Of a DNA stretch of 64,000 nucleotides, positions 18,767-28,500 are shown piece by piece. Where the stretch lies: positions 172,841 to 236,840 of the forward strand of contig JAOAEE010000013.1 of NCBI GenBank assembly GCA_026416955.1, written 5' to 3'. Within the stretch, counting starts at the first letter, position 1, and each line of letters starts with the position of its first letter. The notes beneath the pieces were generated by a model that saw only the letters and a program-made list of their open reading frames with translations, was not told the DNA's origin and did not search any database. Source of the stretch: Ignavibacteria bacterium (lineage in GTDB: Bacteria > Bacteroidota > Ignavibacteria > Kapaibacteriales > UBA2268). The position numbers were made by a program, and so were the translations under genes.

Positions 18767-19473
18767 TGGTTTCCACCCTTTCCTTCGACAATAACTACAA
18801 ACTCTCCTTTAACAACTAATTTATTAGAATTTACAAAACTAACTATTTCTTCGATTGTTCCGCGAATAAATTCTTCGTTATATTTTGTTATTTCTTTTGC
18901 AATACAAATTTTCCTCCTTGGCTCGACATATTGAAAAAGTTCATTAATAAATTTTAATAAAGAATGCGTTGGTACATAAATAATTGATGTTGAAGTTTCT
19001 TGCGAAATAAGTTCAAGAAACTTTTTTAAACCTTTTCTTTTTGGAGGAAAGCCAAAAAATTTGAACACATTCGGTGGCAATCCACTTGCTACAAGGGCAG
19101 GAACAAATGCTGTGGCTCCAGGTAACGGAACTATCCGAATTCCAGCATCTATACAGCGAACAACAAGTTTATATCCGGGGTCGGAAATCAATGGAGTACC
19201 AGCCTCCGAAATTAAGGCAATGTTGTTTCCACTTTGCAATAAATTCAAAATTTGTGCGGATTTTTCCCCTTCAACGTTATCGTAATAACTAACTAACCTC
19301 TTTTTCGGCAAGCCTAACAGTTTCAAAAATTTTCCAGTTGTTCTTGTATCTTCGGTAGCTATAATATTTACTTCTTTTAAAACTTCGAGGGCACGAAGGG
19401 TAACATCTTTCAGATTTCCAATTGGTGTTGGTACAATATATAAAATTCCTTCGTTACTTTTGTCTTCAGCCAA
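18760..19473 (-). CDS. rsmI: 16S rRNA 2'-O-ribose C1402 methyltransferase RsmI
   Basis: SAM-dependent tetrapyrrole-methylase-fold enzyme that methylates C1402 of 16S rRNA. 237 residues, shorter than the ~285 of E. coli because it lacks the C-terminal tail domain. Signature blocks are YIVPTPIGNLKDVTLRALE, ATEDTRTTG, ISEAGTPLISDPG and PLPGATA. No ATG is available before the first motif. The likely start is TTG at 19473, with AGGGA a few nt upstream, and it overlaps the tadA end by 8 bp. Confidence 0.94.
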   Translation of the reverse strand: MAEDKSNEGILYIVPTPIGNLKDVTLRALEVLKEVNIIATEDTRTTGKFLKLLGLPKKRLVSYYDNVEGEKSAQILNLLQSGNNIALISEAGTPLISDPGYKLVVRCIDAGIRIVPLPGATAFVPALVASGLPPNVFKFFGFPPKRKGLKKFLELISQETSTSIIYVPTHSLLKFINELFQYVEPRRKICIAKEITKYNEEFIRGTIEEIVSFVNSNKLVVKGEFVVIVEGKGGNQC

Positions 19474-19924
19474 CTTGTTCCCTTAGTTTTTGAAAAAAAT
19501 CCTTCAATATTTTTGAAGACTCTTCTTGCAAAATACCACTAACTACCTCGACTCTATGATTTAACAAATTGTTGTTTAGAACATTGATTACCGAACCTCC
19601 AGCACCACTCTTCGGGTCGTAAGCAGCAAAAACTACTTTCCCTATTCTTGCCAAAACTAAAGCTCCGGCGCACATAGGACAAGGTTCTAATGTTGTAAAC
19701 AATGTATACTCATACAAATATTTAACACCAGTTTTTTTTAGTGCCTTCCTAAGTGCAATAAACTCAGCGTGATATGTTGGGTCCTTTCTTTTTTCAACTT
19801 CATTGTGGCCCAAAGAAACTATCTCACCATCTTTAACAATTAGAGCACCAACTGGAACGTCCAAACTTTTTAACGATTTTTTAGCCTCCTTTAATGCAAT
19901 TTTCATATAAAACTCGTAATCCAT
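19466..19924 (-). CDS. tadA: tRNA(adenine-34) deaminase / nucleoside deaminase TadA
   Basis: Zinc-dependent deaminase making inosine at the tRNA wobble position. 152 residues from the ATG at 19924; an in-frame GTG at 19939 would add 5 residues and is less likely. The HAEFIAL motif supplies the Zn-His and catalytic Glu, and PCPMCAGAL the two Zn-Cys. A guanine or cytosine deaminase is possible, but the ARIGKVVFAAYDPKSGAGGS context fits TadA. First gene of tadA-rsmI-tmk-SDR-mazG. Confidence 0.92.
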   Translation of the reverse strand: MDYEFYMKIALKEAKKSLKSLDVPVGALIVKDGEIVSLGHNEVEKRKDPTYHAEFIALRKALKKTGVKYLYEYTLFTTLEPCPMCAGALVLARIGKVVFAAYDPKSGAGGSVINVLNNNLLNHRVEVVSGILQEESSKILKDFFQKLREQVG

Positions 19925-19959
19925 AACTACCCAAAGCACTCTTATCGTAAAATCATAAA

Positions 19960-19967
19960 CAAATTTA
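19960..19967 (-). promoter_or_regulatory. Candidate -7 element (TAAATTTG) for the tadA operon
   Basis: A TAnnTTTG match 35 nt before the tadA ATG at 19924, in the divergent tadA/amidohydrolase intergenic region. No -33 element was confirmed. Confidence 0.38.
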
Positions 19968-20024
19968 ATTAAAACATCTCAACAAAATCTAACAATATTT
20001 CGTCAATCTCATTTTGGATATTCT

Positions 20025-21527
20025 ATGTTTCAAGGTAAAATTGAAATAGCCGACGGAAAGATTGTAAACCTTATTCCAAAAGAAAATTCACTTCTTGTAA
20101 TAATTAACGGAAAGACCCAAAACTTTGGAAATTCCTATGCCTTTCTGGGATTTACCGACTCCCACCTCCACTTACTTTATGGAGGAGAATTCCTAACTAT
20201 GCCAGATTTATCGAAGGCAAGGTCGGAAGAAGAATGCATTGAAATAATTAGACAAAAACCATTCTATCGGGGTGAATGGATATTTGCTCGCGGTTGGAAT
20301 CAAGAAAATTGGAAAGAAAAAGACTTTCCAACAAAGGACTCTTTGGATAGAGCGTTTCCATTCCAACCAGTATGTCTTATTCGCCAAGATGGACATTGTT
20401 TGTGGGTAAACTCAAAGGCAATGGAAATTTGTAATATCAATGAAAAAACCCCAGACCCTAAAGGCGGTAAAATTGTTCGATGCGAAAGCGGAAAGCCAAA
20501 TGGAATATTAATAGATGAAGCTATCGAACTTGTTCGTCCAAAACTTCCGAATTACAGCACGGAACAATACTTTTACTTCCTTCAGCAAAGTATTAATTTT
20601 TTAACAAAATATGGAATAACTACCGTTCACGATATGGATGTTGACCCAAATTTATTGAAATTATATTATGATTATTTCTCTTCTAATTCTCCAAAAATTA
20701 ATGTAAAAATCTTTCTATCTGGAAAACGATTTGAAGAATTTAACCAAATCTTTCAAGGTTCCAACAACAAATATCTTGAAGTTGTTGGTTTAAAATATTA
20801 CCTTGACGGGGCTTTTGGTTCTTTTGGTGCCCTATTAAACGAACCGTATTCCGACCATCCACTTTCTTCTGGTTTGCAATTATTATCGGAAGAAGAACTT
20901 TTTGAAGCATTTAAAATCACTGCTGAAAATAAATTAGGCATTGCAATACATTCTATCGGTGATAAAGCTACAAACATTATTTTAAATGCCTATGAGAAAT
21001 TTATTAATTTCCATTCAAAAACTCCAAAATTTATAAGAATCGAACATTGCCAACTTGTCCAACCAACGGATATACCGCGTTTCAATAAACTTGGAATTTT
21101 TGCTTCAATCCAACCTATTCATTTTCTATCAGATTTTGAAATGGCTCGAAGCCGTTTGGGTAAAAGAACAAAATTCGCTTATCCTTGGAAATCTTTTCTT
21201 GCGAACGATGTAATTATTTGCTCTGGTTCAGATTTTCCAATAGAAAACCCAGACCCAATCCAAGGAATTAGCTTGCTTGTAAATAGAAATTCATTCGATA
21301 AGGATCATTTATTTGGGTTCGAGGAGATATCAATCGAAAATGCAATTAATAGTTATACACTATTTCCTTATATTTCGATATCTCAAACACACTCCAAATT
21401 AGAGATAGGAGGTGTAGCTAATATTACTATACTTAGTCACAATCCCTTTAAAATACCCAAAAAAGAAATTCCAACAATAAAAATTGTGGGAACAATAATC
21501 CAAGGAGAAATCATTTATTCACTTTAA
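20025..21527 (+). CDS. YtcJ-like metal-dependent amidohydrolase
   Basis: Amidohydrolase_3 family enzyme, 500 residues, no signal peptide. GFTDSHLHL near residue 45 gives the H-x-H metal pair; AIHSIGDKA and RIEHCQL give further His ligands; SGSDFPIENPDP gives the final Asp. The ARGWNQENW and GGKIVRCESGKPNGIL blocks are typical of the YtcJ subgroup, whose substrates are mostly unknown. It stands alone, and its last 17 bp overlap the convergent ABC exporter gene. Confidence 0.9.
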   Translation: MFQGKIEIADGKIVNLIPKENSLLVIINGKTQNFGNSYAFLGFTDSHLHLLYGGEFLTMPDLSKARSEEECIEIIRQKPFYRGEWIFARGWNQENWKEKDFPTKDSLDRAFPFQPVCLIRQDGHCLWVNSKAMEICNINEKTPDPKGGKIVRCESGKPNGILIDEAIELVRPKLPNYSTEQYFYFLQQSINFLTKYGITTVHDMDVDPNLLKLYYDYFSSNSPKINVKIFLSGKRFEEFNQIFQGSNNKYLEVVGLKYYLDGAFGSFGALLNEPYSDHPLSSGLQLLSEEELFEAFKITAENKLGIAIHSIGDKATNIILNAYEKFINFHSKTPKFIRIEHCQLVQPTDIPRFNKLGIFASIQPIHFLSDFEMARSRLGKRTKFAYPWKSFLANDVIICSGSDFPIENPDPIQGISLLVNRNSFDKDHLFGFEEISIENAINSYTLFPYISISQTHSKLEIGGVANITILSHNPFKIPKKEIPTIKIVGTIIQGEIIYSL

Positions 21528-23304
21528 TTGAATTAATATGATTTTCAAATTGCAATTTGAATAATTTCGAGTAAATTCCGTCCATTCTTATTAATTCCGA
21601 GTGGGTTCCAATTTCTCTGACCCGACCTTTATGCAAAACAATTATCTTATCGGCGCGCTGAATCGTAGAAAATCTATGTGCAATTACAATAGAGGTCCGA
21701 CCAGAAATTAATTTTAATATCGCATTCTCTATTTGCTTTTCCAATTCTGGGTCTATGTTCGAAGTAGCTTCATCAAGAATTAGTATCTCTGGATTTCTAA
21801 TGATTGCCCGAGTGAAAGAAAGCAATTGTTTTTGACCAGAAGACAGAGTAATTCCTTTTTCAACAACATTAGTATTGAATCGTTCTGGTAATTTATTAAT
21901 AAAATCGAAAGAACCAATTTCTTTTGTCGCATTTACAATTTCTTCGAAATCGATTGTTCCATCTCCAAGGGTCAAATTTTCTATTATACGCCTTGAAAAA
22001 AGAAATACATCTTGGCTAACATAGGATATTTTACTTCTAAGAGAACTTAAATCGTAACTTCTTATATCTTCGCCATCTATTAATATTTTTCCAGAAGAAA
22101 CATCATAAAACCGACATAACAAATTCACAATCGTAGTTTTACCCGCCCCAGTATGACCCACCAATGCAACTGTTTCTCCTTTATTAATCTTGAAAGACAC
22201 ATCAATCAATACTTGTTTTTCGCCATCATAGGAAAACCACACATTTTCAAATTCTATAGACTTATCCAGTTTTTCAAAAGTCTTTTTAATGGGGGAAACA
22301 ATATTAGTTATTTTAGTATCCAGAATCTCGAAAATCCTTTCACTGGAAGCCATAGCATTTTGGAGGTTTGTAAACTTTTCGGACAAATCCCTAATAGGCC
22401 GATAAAACATTTCAGCATATTGAATAAAAGCAAAAAATGTTCCGATTGTCATAAAACCCGAAAGAATATTTTCCGAAGTGTACCAAATAATTAAACCTAA
22501 TGAAACAGCACTTAAAAATTCAATTGTTGGGAAAAATATTGCATAATAGTTGATTGTTTTTACCCACAAATTTTTATTTTCCGAATTAATTGTCTCGAAT
22601 TTCGCGTTGAATTCTTTTTCGCGATTGAATAATTTGATTGTAAGAATTCCAGAAAGAAACTCATTGATAAAAGTATTCAACTTCGCAACACTTTTTCGAA
22701 TCTCCCGGAATGTCTTTCTTACTTTATTTCGAAAAATCCAAGTTGCAAAAACTAATAAGGGCAAAATCGATAATGTAATCAAAGTAAGCGAGAAATTTAA
22801 ATAGAACATAAAGCCAATAATTGCAACAATGAGTACCAAATCTGTAATGATTAGAATAATTCCGCCAGAAAGTAATTCAGAAATGGTCTCGATATCGTTT
22901 GTAACTCGTGTAACTAAGCGTCCGACTGGATTTCTGTCGAAAAACGAAATGTCGAGCTTTTGCAGATGCTCAAAGACTTTTGTCCTTAATCCCAAAATTG
23001 CACTTTGTCCCAACCATTTCATTAGATAATTTGCTAAGAATTGAATTGTTGAATGCAGAAAAAGGAGTATAAAAATTAACAATACGAACAACAAAAAGCC
23101 AGTTTTATTCGAATGCAAAACATAGTTATCAATTGCAATTTTGGAGAGTACTGGTCTTAGTGGACCAAGTACTGTGGTCAACAGCATCAACAAAAACGAC
23201 AAAAGAAAAACCTTTTTGTAAGGTTTAATAAATATTAATAGTCTTTTAGTAATATTCCAATCGAACTCTTTGTATTCTTGTTCTTCAGTTGATGTTTTGG
23301 ACAT
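21511..23304 (-). CDS. ABC exporter, fused permease and ATPase (MsbA/MdlB-like)
   Basis: Homodimer-forming type IV ABC exporter half of 597 residues. The six-helix transmembrane domain (about 30-320) is followed by the ATPase with Walker A GHTGAGKTT, Q-loop SYVSQD, signature LSSGQKQ, Walker B ILILDEATSNID and switch His in IVIAHRFST. The substrate could be lipid A core, another lipid or a drug. An MsbA role is plausible given the lpxD and OstA-like genes elsewhere, but it is not shown. Translation starts inside the 3' end of rsmA (20-bp overlap). Confidence 0.93.
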   Translation of the reverse strand: MSKTSTEEQEYKEFDWNITKRLLIFIKPYKKVFLLSFLLMLLTTVLGPLRPVLSKIAIDNYVLHSNKTGFLLFVLLIFILLFLHSTIQFLANYLMKWLGQSAILGLRTKVFEHLQKLDISFFDRNPVGRLVTRVTNDIETISELLSGGIILIITDLVLIVAIIGFMFYLNFSLTLITLSILPLLVFATWIFRNKVRKTFREIRKSVAKLNTFINEFLSGILTIKLFNREKEFNAKFETINSENKNLWVKTINYYAIFFPTIEFLSAVSLGLIIWYTSENILSGFMTIGTFFAFIQYAEMFYRPIRDLSEKFTNLQNAMASSERIFEILDTKITNIVSPIKKTFEKLDKSIEFENVWFSYDGEKQVLIDVSFKINKGETVALVGHTGAGKTTIVNLLCRFYDVSSGKILIDGEDIRSYDLSSLRSKISYVSQDVFLFSRRIIENLTLGDGTIDFEEIVNATKEIGSFDFINKLPERFNTNVVEKGITLSSGQKQLLSFTRAIIRNPEILILDEATSNIDPELEKQIENAILKLISGRTSIVIAHRFSTIQRADKIIVLHKGRVREIGTHSELIRMDGIYSKLFKLQFENHINSIKVNK

Positions 23305-24118
23305 ATTCGTAATAATTGTTAACCAAGATATTAACTAATACTTCGAAATCATTCGGGGACAATTCTTCTGCCCTTTTCATAAAAAAACTTTTCAAAACCG
23401 GGTCCAACTCGGATAATAACTCGCCAATGCCCAAGCGCTTAAAAAGAGAATTCAACAACATTTTCCTTCTTTGGTTAAAAGCCTTTCTAACTACTTGCTT
23501 TAAAATCGAATAATTTGGATACTCAATTCTATCTTGTAATACTTCCAAACTTACAACAGTCGAGTAAACTTTTGGAACAGGTGAAAAACATTGTGGAGGT
23601 ACAGAAATTAGTTTCCGCGGTTTTGTAAAATATTGAAGCAAAACAGACAAAGTCCCATATTCCTTTGTTTTCGGTTTAGCAACTATTCTCTCGCCAACTT
23701 CTCTTTGAACCATTAATACTGCTTTTTCGTAAGAAAATCTGTTATCCAAAAATTTAAATAATATTGGACTTGTCAAATAATATGGAATATTCCCAACCAA
23801 TATTATTTTTTTGCCAAAAATATTTGAAAAATATTCCTCGTTAAATTCCAAAAAATCTTGGTTTATTATTTTATATCTCTGGGAATCCGAAAATAGTCCT
23901 TCTAACTCGTGGCAAAGCATCTTGTCTATTTCTACACCAATGTAAAAAATTGGAAGTCGGATTAAGAATTCAGTAAGCTTTCCCTTACCGGGTCCAATTT
24001 CTACAACTAAATCGTTTTCTTTAAGTTCAAGGAAGCCGACAATTTTCTTTGCAATATTATTATCTATCAAAAAGTTTTGTCCAAGGGACTTTTTGCTAGT
24101 AAAAGAAGCATTCTTCAT
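23285..24118 (-). CDS. rsmA: 16S rRNA dimethyladenosine transferase RsmA (KsgA)
   Basis: Dimethylates A1518 and A1519 of 16S rRNA in late 30S assembly. 277 residues. KSLGQNFLID at the N-terminus, the SAM motif VVEIGPGKGKLT, acidic VEIDKML, and the catalytic GNIPYYLTSPI block are all present, then a small C-terminal helical domain (FNQRRKML). It overlaps the HIT gene by 4 bp (ATGA) and the ABC exporter by 20 bp. Confidence 0.96.
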   Translation of the reverse strand: MKNASFTSKKSLGQNFLIDNNIAKKIVGFLELKENDLVVEIGPGKGKLTEFLIRLPIFYIGVEIDKMLCHELEGLFSDSQRYKIINQDFLEFNEEYFSNIFGKKIILVGNIPYYLTSPILFKFLDNRFSYEKAVLMVQREVGERIVAKPKTKEYGTLSVLLQYFTKPRKLISVPPQCFSPVPKVYSTVVSLEVLQDRIEYPNYSILKQVVRKAFNQRRKMLLNSLFKRLGIGELLSELDPVLKSFFMKRAEELSPNDFEVLVNILVNNYYEYVQNIN

Positions 24119-24618
24119 TTATCTTTTCGATTAAAAATCTCATACACTTTATCGTATATCTCTACCATTGATTGAGAAATAACTTTTGTGTCCGCAATTA
24201 GAGAGATGAAAGAGGTATCGCCATTCCATCTTGGAATAATATGGAAATGAATATGCTCTGGTAAACCTGCTCCTGCAACTCTACCAATATTAATCCCAAC
24301 ATTGAACCCGTGAGGTGCCATAGCCTCGTCGAGAACATTAATACTTTTACGAACCACTTTGATGAAATCTAAAAGTTCTATCTCGTTCAACTCATCCATT
24401 GTTGATATATGTTTTAAAGGGCAGACAAGAAGATGTCCAGCATTGTAAGGAAATTTATTCATAAGAACAATAGAATGTTCACTTCTGAACACAACAAGGC
24501 GTTCTTTTGCTTCTTCTTTCTTTTCGATTGCATCGCATACAAAGCAAGAATTATTGTTTCCTTCGTCGCTAAAAGATTCTATATATTTGGACCTCCAAGG
24601 CGACCAAAGAATTTTCAT
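24115..24618 (-). CDS. HIT-family nucleotide hydrolase/transferase
   Basis: Histidine-triad protein of 167 residues from the ATG at 24618; an in-frame GTG at 24624 is less likely. LWSPWRSKYI at the N-terminus and the CFVCDA Zn-type cysteine pair mark the Ap4A hydrolase/phosphorylase-like branch common in Bacteroidota. The catalytic triad is HIHFHIIPRW. Likely acts on dinucleoside polyphosphates or nucleotidyl adducts. First gene of HIT-rsmA-ABC. Confidence 0.93.
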   Translation of the reverse strand: MKILWSPWRSKYIESFSDEGNNNSCFVCDAIEKKEEAKERLVVFRSEHSIVLMNKFPYNAGHLLVCPLKHISTMDELNEIELLDFIKVVRKSINVLDEAMAPHGFNVGINIGRVAGAGLPEHIHFHIIPRWNGDTSFISLIADTKVISQSMVEIYDKVYEIFNRKDK

Positions 24619-24643
24619 AACCACCCCTTTTTCAACTAAATAA

Positions 24644-24675
24644 AAAACGCTTACACAAAAACGTGTAAGCGTTTT
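24644..24675 (-). terminator. Strong bidirectional-type terminator closing the nuo-to-barrel gene run
   Basis: A perfect 13-bp stem (AAAACGCTTACAC / GTGTAAGCGTTTT) with a 6-nt loop. On the minus strand it ends in a T-run at its base. It lies 20 nt past the barrel-protein stop. The plus-strand side is also followed by T-rich sequence. Confidence 0.85.
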
Positions 24676-24694
24676 ATTTATTTAATATTAAACA

Positions 24695-25558
24695 TTACAA
24701 AGTAAACCTAATATCAACTCCCGCTTGAATTGCGCTAACTTTCCAAGATTCAACATTATTAACGTTTGTAACACCAAGATTATAAAAAATTCCCGGAATA
24801 ATGTCAATTTTTGTACCAGTAATGATTTCGTATTGAACACCAAATTTCAAAGAAAAACGTATCGAATTTGCACTTACTCCTTGATTCTGTGGAGTTGGTC
24901 GCGCTGGTGGACCATCCCAAGAAATTATTGTTCTATCGTTATTTTCATATCTAACAACTTTAGCAGCATTTGGGTCGTTTGGAGCAATTCTTTTAAACTT
25001 AACATTATCGGGTTCAATTAATTCCATTTTTTGTAGTAAATGACTTTTAAGAACAATATCGAAGCTGGGACCACCGGTAATTACTAAACCATATGCAATA
25101 TTGAACTTATACATTGCTTCGATAGTCAAAAGGCTATATGTTACATCCAATGAATGTCTTGTAGAAGACAAAACTGTAGTGAAACCCCCTTCCTTCTTTT
25201 CTACAAGGGAGGGATAAGTATCACCTTCTTTGGTAAACGAAGCAGGCATAGTACTATACATTATTCGACCAACCAAAGAGTGCTTGGAAGTGATACCACC
25301 AAGAATCTGTTCGTAAAATGCACCAAAGAAAAAGCCATTAGAAGAACCATTGGTAAAGAAAGGACAAAGCGGGTCATCGGCAAAGGAAGCAAGGTTGGCA
25401 GAATGAACTGCTCGATTGAAACCACCAACAGGTCCAAGATAAATAGCTGCGCTCCCTTTCCCGGGGCCTAAAGGTGTTGGTCCTTCTTCCTCTTCTTGCG
25501 AAAAAACCAATGTAAATGAACTAATAAACAGAGCCAAAAGTATAGAATAAAACTTCAT
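24695..25558 (-). CDS. Predicted outer-membrane beta-barrel protein of unknown function
   Basis: 287 residues with a clear signal peptide (cleavage near SQ, residue 21). An acidic, proline-rich start (EEEEGPTPLGPGKG) is followed by alternating Gly/aromatic beta-strand patterns (YGLVITGGPSFD, GIFYNLGVTN, AGVDIRFTL) typical of small 8- to 10-strand barrels. No precise family is recognised. It starts 7 nt after the giant IgGFc-like gene and is the last gene before a strong terminator. A partner or anchor for that protein is inferred only from position. Confidence 0.8.
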   Translation of the reverse strand: MKFYSILLALFISSFTLVFSQEEEEGPTPLGPGKGSAAIYLGPVGGFNRAVHSANLASFADDPLCPFFTNGSSNGFFFGAFYEQILGGITSKHSLVGRIMYSTMPASFTKEGDTYPSLVEKKEGGFTTVLSSTRHSLDVTYSLLTIEAMYKFNIAYGLVITGGPSFDIVLKSHLLQKMELIEPDNVKFKRIAPNDPNAAKVVRYENNDRTIISWDGPPARPTPQNQGVSANSIRFSLKFGVQYEIITGTKIDIIPGIFYNLGVTNVNNVESWKVSAIQAGVDIRFTL

Positions 25559-25565
25559 AAAACAC

Positions 25566-28500
25566 CTACTTTAATTTTATTACCATAATTTCTTTTGTTC
25601 TATTCACAAAATACAATTTTACAAAATAAATTCCATTTTCCAAAAATTGTAAGTTAATTTTTTTCAAATTTAACCCAGCGTTAATTTCAATTTTACTTTT
25701 CTCTAAAACGACATTACCTAAATTATCAAAAATATCTATTAAAACCAAATCATTTTGATTCGATATGAATTCCAAAAACAATTCATCTTCAATTGGAATA
25801 GGATAATAGTTCAATAAAAAAGCACCATTGATTAACTCGATATTTCGCAACGGATGTACACAATATGGCTCAATTGGCACATTTAAAGAATTTTCAAATG
25901 AAGTAAAGCAGGAATTTTCACTTACATTTCCCTTAAAGTTAACAATTAACTCATTGGTTAAATATGTTCGGAAAGGAATTCTAATCGACCATTGAGTATT
26001 TGGTTCGTTCACTTTGATATCATTACAAACTACTTGAATTGAGCTTCCATTAATATTTTTGTTTATAGGCAACTTCCAAATTTTCTGTGAATCAAATAAT
26101 TCCAAATCAACTAGATTATCTAAAAACATAACCTGAGAGGGATTTTCCACCTCTAATGAAAAATTCAAATCGAAAGGAATTGCAGAAAATCCTAAAAACT
26201 TTCCTTTAACCAACAAAGAAGATTCCTCTCCTATTTTTACAACCTTCCCTTGAGTTTCTAACAAAATTGTCTGTTTCATTTTTGGAAGGGCAAATTGAAT
26301 TTCTTTAAACAAAGTCGAATCACCATTTTCGCCATAAATAATAGTTATTTTTAAATTTACATCCCCACTTTGCTCTGGAATTCCAGTTAACTTACCATTG
26401 AGTTTTTCATTGGGAAAAACAAATTTTCCAGTCAATAATGTATCTGCATTAATAATTGAGAAATTTTTCATTTCGAACCGAGTACCATAGATTGGGAAAG
26501 GAATATTTCCAGTATTTTCAATCGAAAAATCCACTGAAACTAAATTACATACATATTCTGGAACCAAATACTTAACTAATAAGTTTGCATTCAATGTATC
26601 TCTGCTCTTCGCATAACCTATTAACTTAATCTTGGATGTAATAAAAGTATCGGAAGGGGTTGCATCGGAAAAAACTAGCAATTCCATTTGATGTGTACCT
26701 ACAAACGAAGGTTTAAAGGTAATAGGTATGGAAAGAAAAGAATTTTTAGGAATTAACAAATTTTTTAATAAGGAATAATCGATATCGAAAGAGGAAATAT
26801 CACCAGAGAGGGGGATTATTTCCTTTACAAACAAATCATCAGTTCCAGTTGAAAAAACAATTGAAAAGTCCTTTGAAATTTTGTCGTAAACAAAAATCGT
26901 ATCAAAAATTGCATCTTGGGTCTTAATTTCGGGGAGGATTCCTTCCCCTATTAATTCAATAGTAACTAGATTATGATATTTCCAATTTACTTTGTAATAC
27001 ACTTTCTGTGTCTTAATTCCAACAGAACTTGGTTCGAACTTAATATAAATTGGTAAAGTATCTAAAAATTTAACATTTTTTTGTTCAAGATTACCAGAAA
27101 AGAAGGATTCAAATTTATCGTAATATTGAAAATCCAATGTAGCCTCGATGTTTCCTTTATTAACAAAATACACAACAGTATCTTTAGTGTGTCCCACCCT
27201 TACTTTTCCAAAATCAACTATTAAAGGTTCGATAAGGGGAGCAACCCCAATTCCTTTTATTTCTGCCTCGGGTCTAGCCTTTAATTCATCGAAGAAAACA
27301 ACACTACTAATAAATTCCATCCTTTGATTGGGATAGAATAATACATCGAAGTAAGCAGTATCACCAATTTTAAGATTAAACTTCCCTTTATAATTCATTT
27401 TAAAAACATTTGGAAAAGTCTTAAAAGCAATAGAATCAAAGGAAATAGGTAAATCACTTAAATTGATAATACCAACCTTTCCATAAGCAGTATCGCCAAT
27501 GTAAACCTTTCCAAAGTCGTAACCGATTGTTTTAAATTTCCAATTAAGAAATTCAACCCTAATTGGTATTTTAAGTGTTAAGTTGCAATCAAGTTGAATT
27601 AATAGGGTGTCGAAGTTCTCTTGCAAATTTCCATTTGGAGTAAGCTGGACAAATATAGAAAATGTGTCGTTTTTTAAAAAATCGAAAGGTAACTTTTTGG
27701 AAATGTTCCACCTAAAACGTGGGTCGGCACGAGAAAAAGAAATACTCAAAACATTGAGGTTTTTTCCTGTGTTTCGAATTAATACCGATTTTCGCAAAGT
27801 GTCGTAAGGTTTGACTTGTGTAAATACAATTTCGTTGGGCAAAGAAATCGAAGGTGGCTCATAAAAATATGATAGTCTCTTTGAGTTTCCATTTCTGTCG
27901 CGAACCTCGATGACAATTTTACCTTGTTTGAACGGGTCAACTACATTGCAATTGAAATAGGCAAAAGTTGTTGTATCGGTAATATTTGGTAAGAAATAAA
28001 CAAAATTGTAGGTACTATCGGAAATTACGTAAATGTAATTAATTCCAGTATTTTGGTCCTTTATTTGTTCATAAAAATAACCTTGAATTTTGCCGCATTC
28101 CGCACTATAAACCAGTTCCGGAGGAACGGAATCTCCAATATATGGATTAACAAGACTTGAACCTAATACCAAAGCATAAGCATCGGCAAGACCTACTCCA
28201 TAAACTATTCCAGCAATTTTTCCTTTATTTGTATTTATTTGATATCTTCCATATGGAATTTTGATATTTGCCCAAAAGTAAGTGTCATTGAAAAGTTTAT
28301 AGATATAAACATTATTTGTCAAATCAACAATTTTCGTAGAATTTATATAAGTTTCATTTAAAGCATCTATTGTGCCAATTAAGTTTACAAAATGGGCAAC
28401 AAACTGCGAAGGATTCCAAGTAATATTAGCGGGTGTTTGAAATGTAACATTCGTAACAAATTGTTCTATAGGAGGAACAAGTGTCATTGCTGGGTCGTAA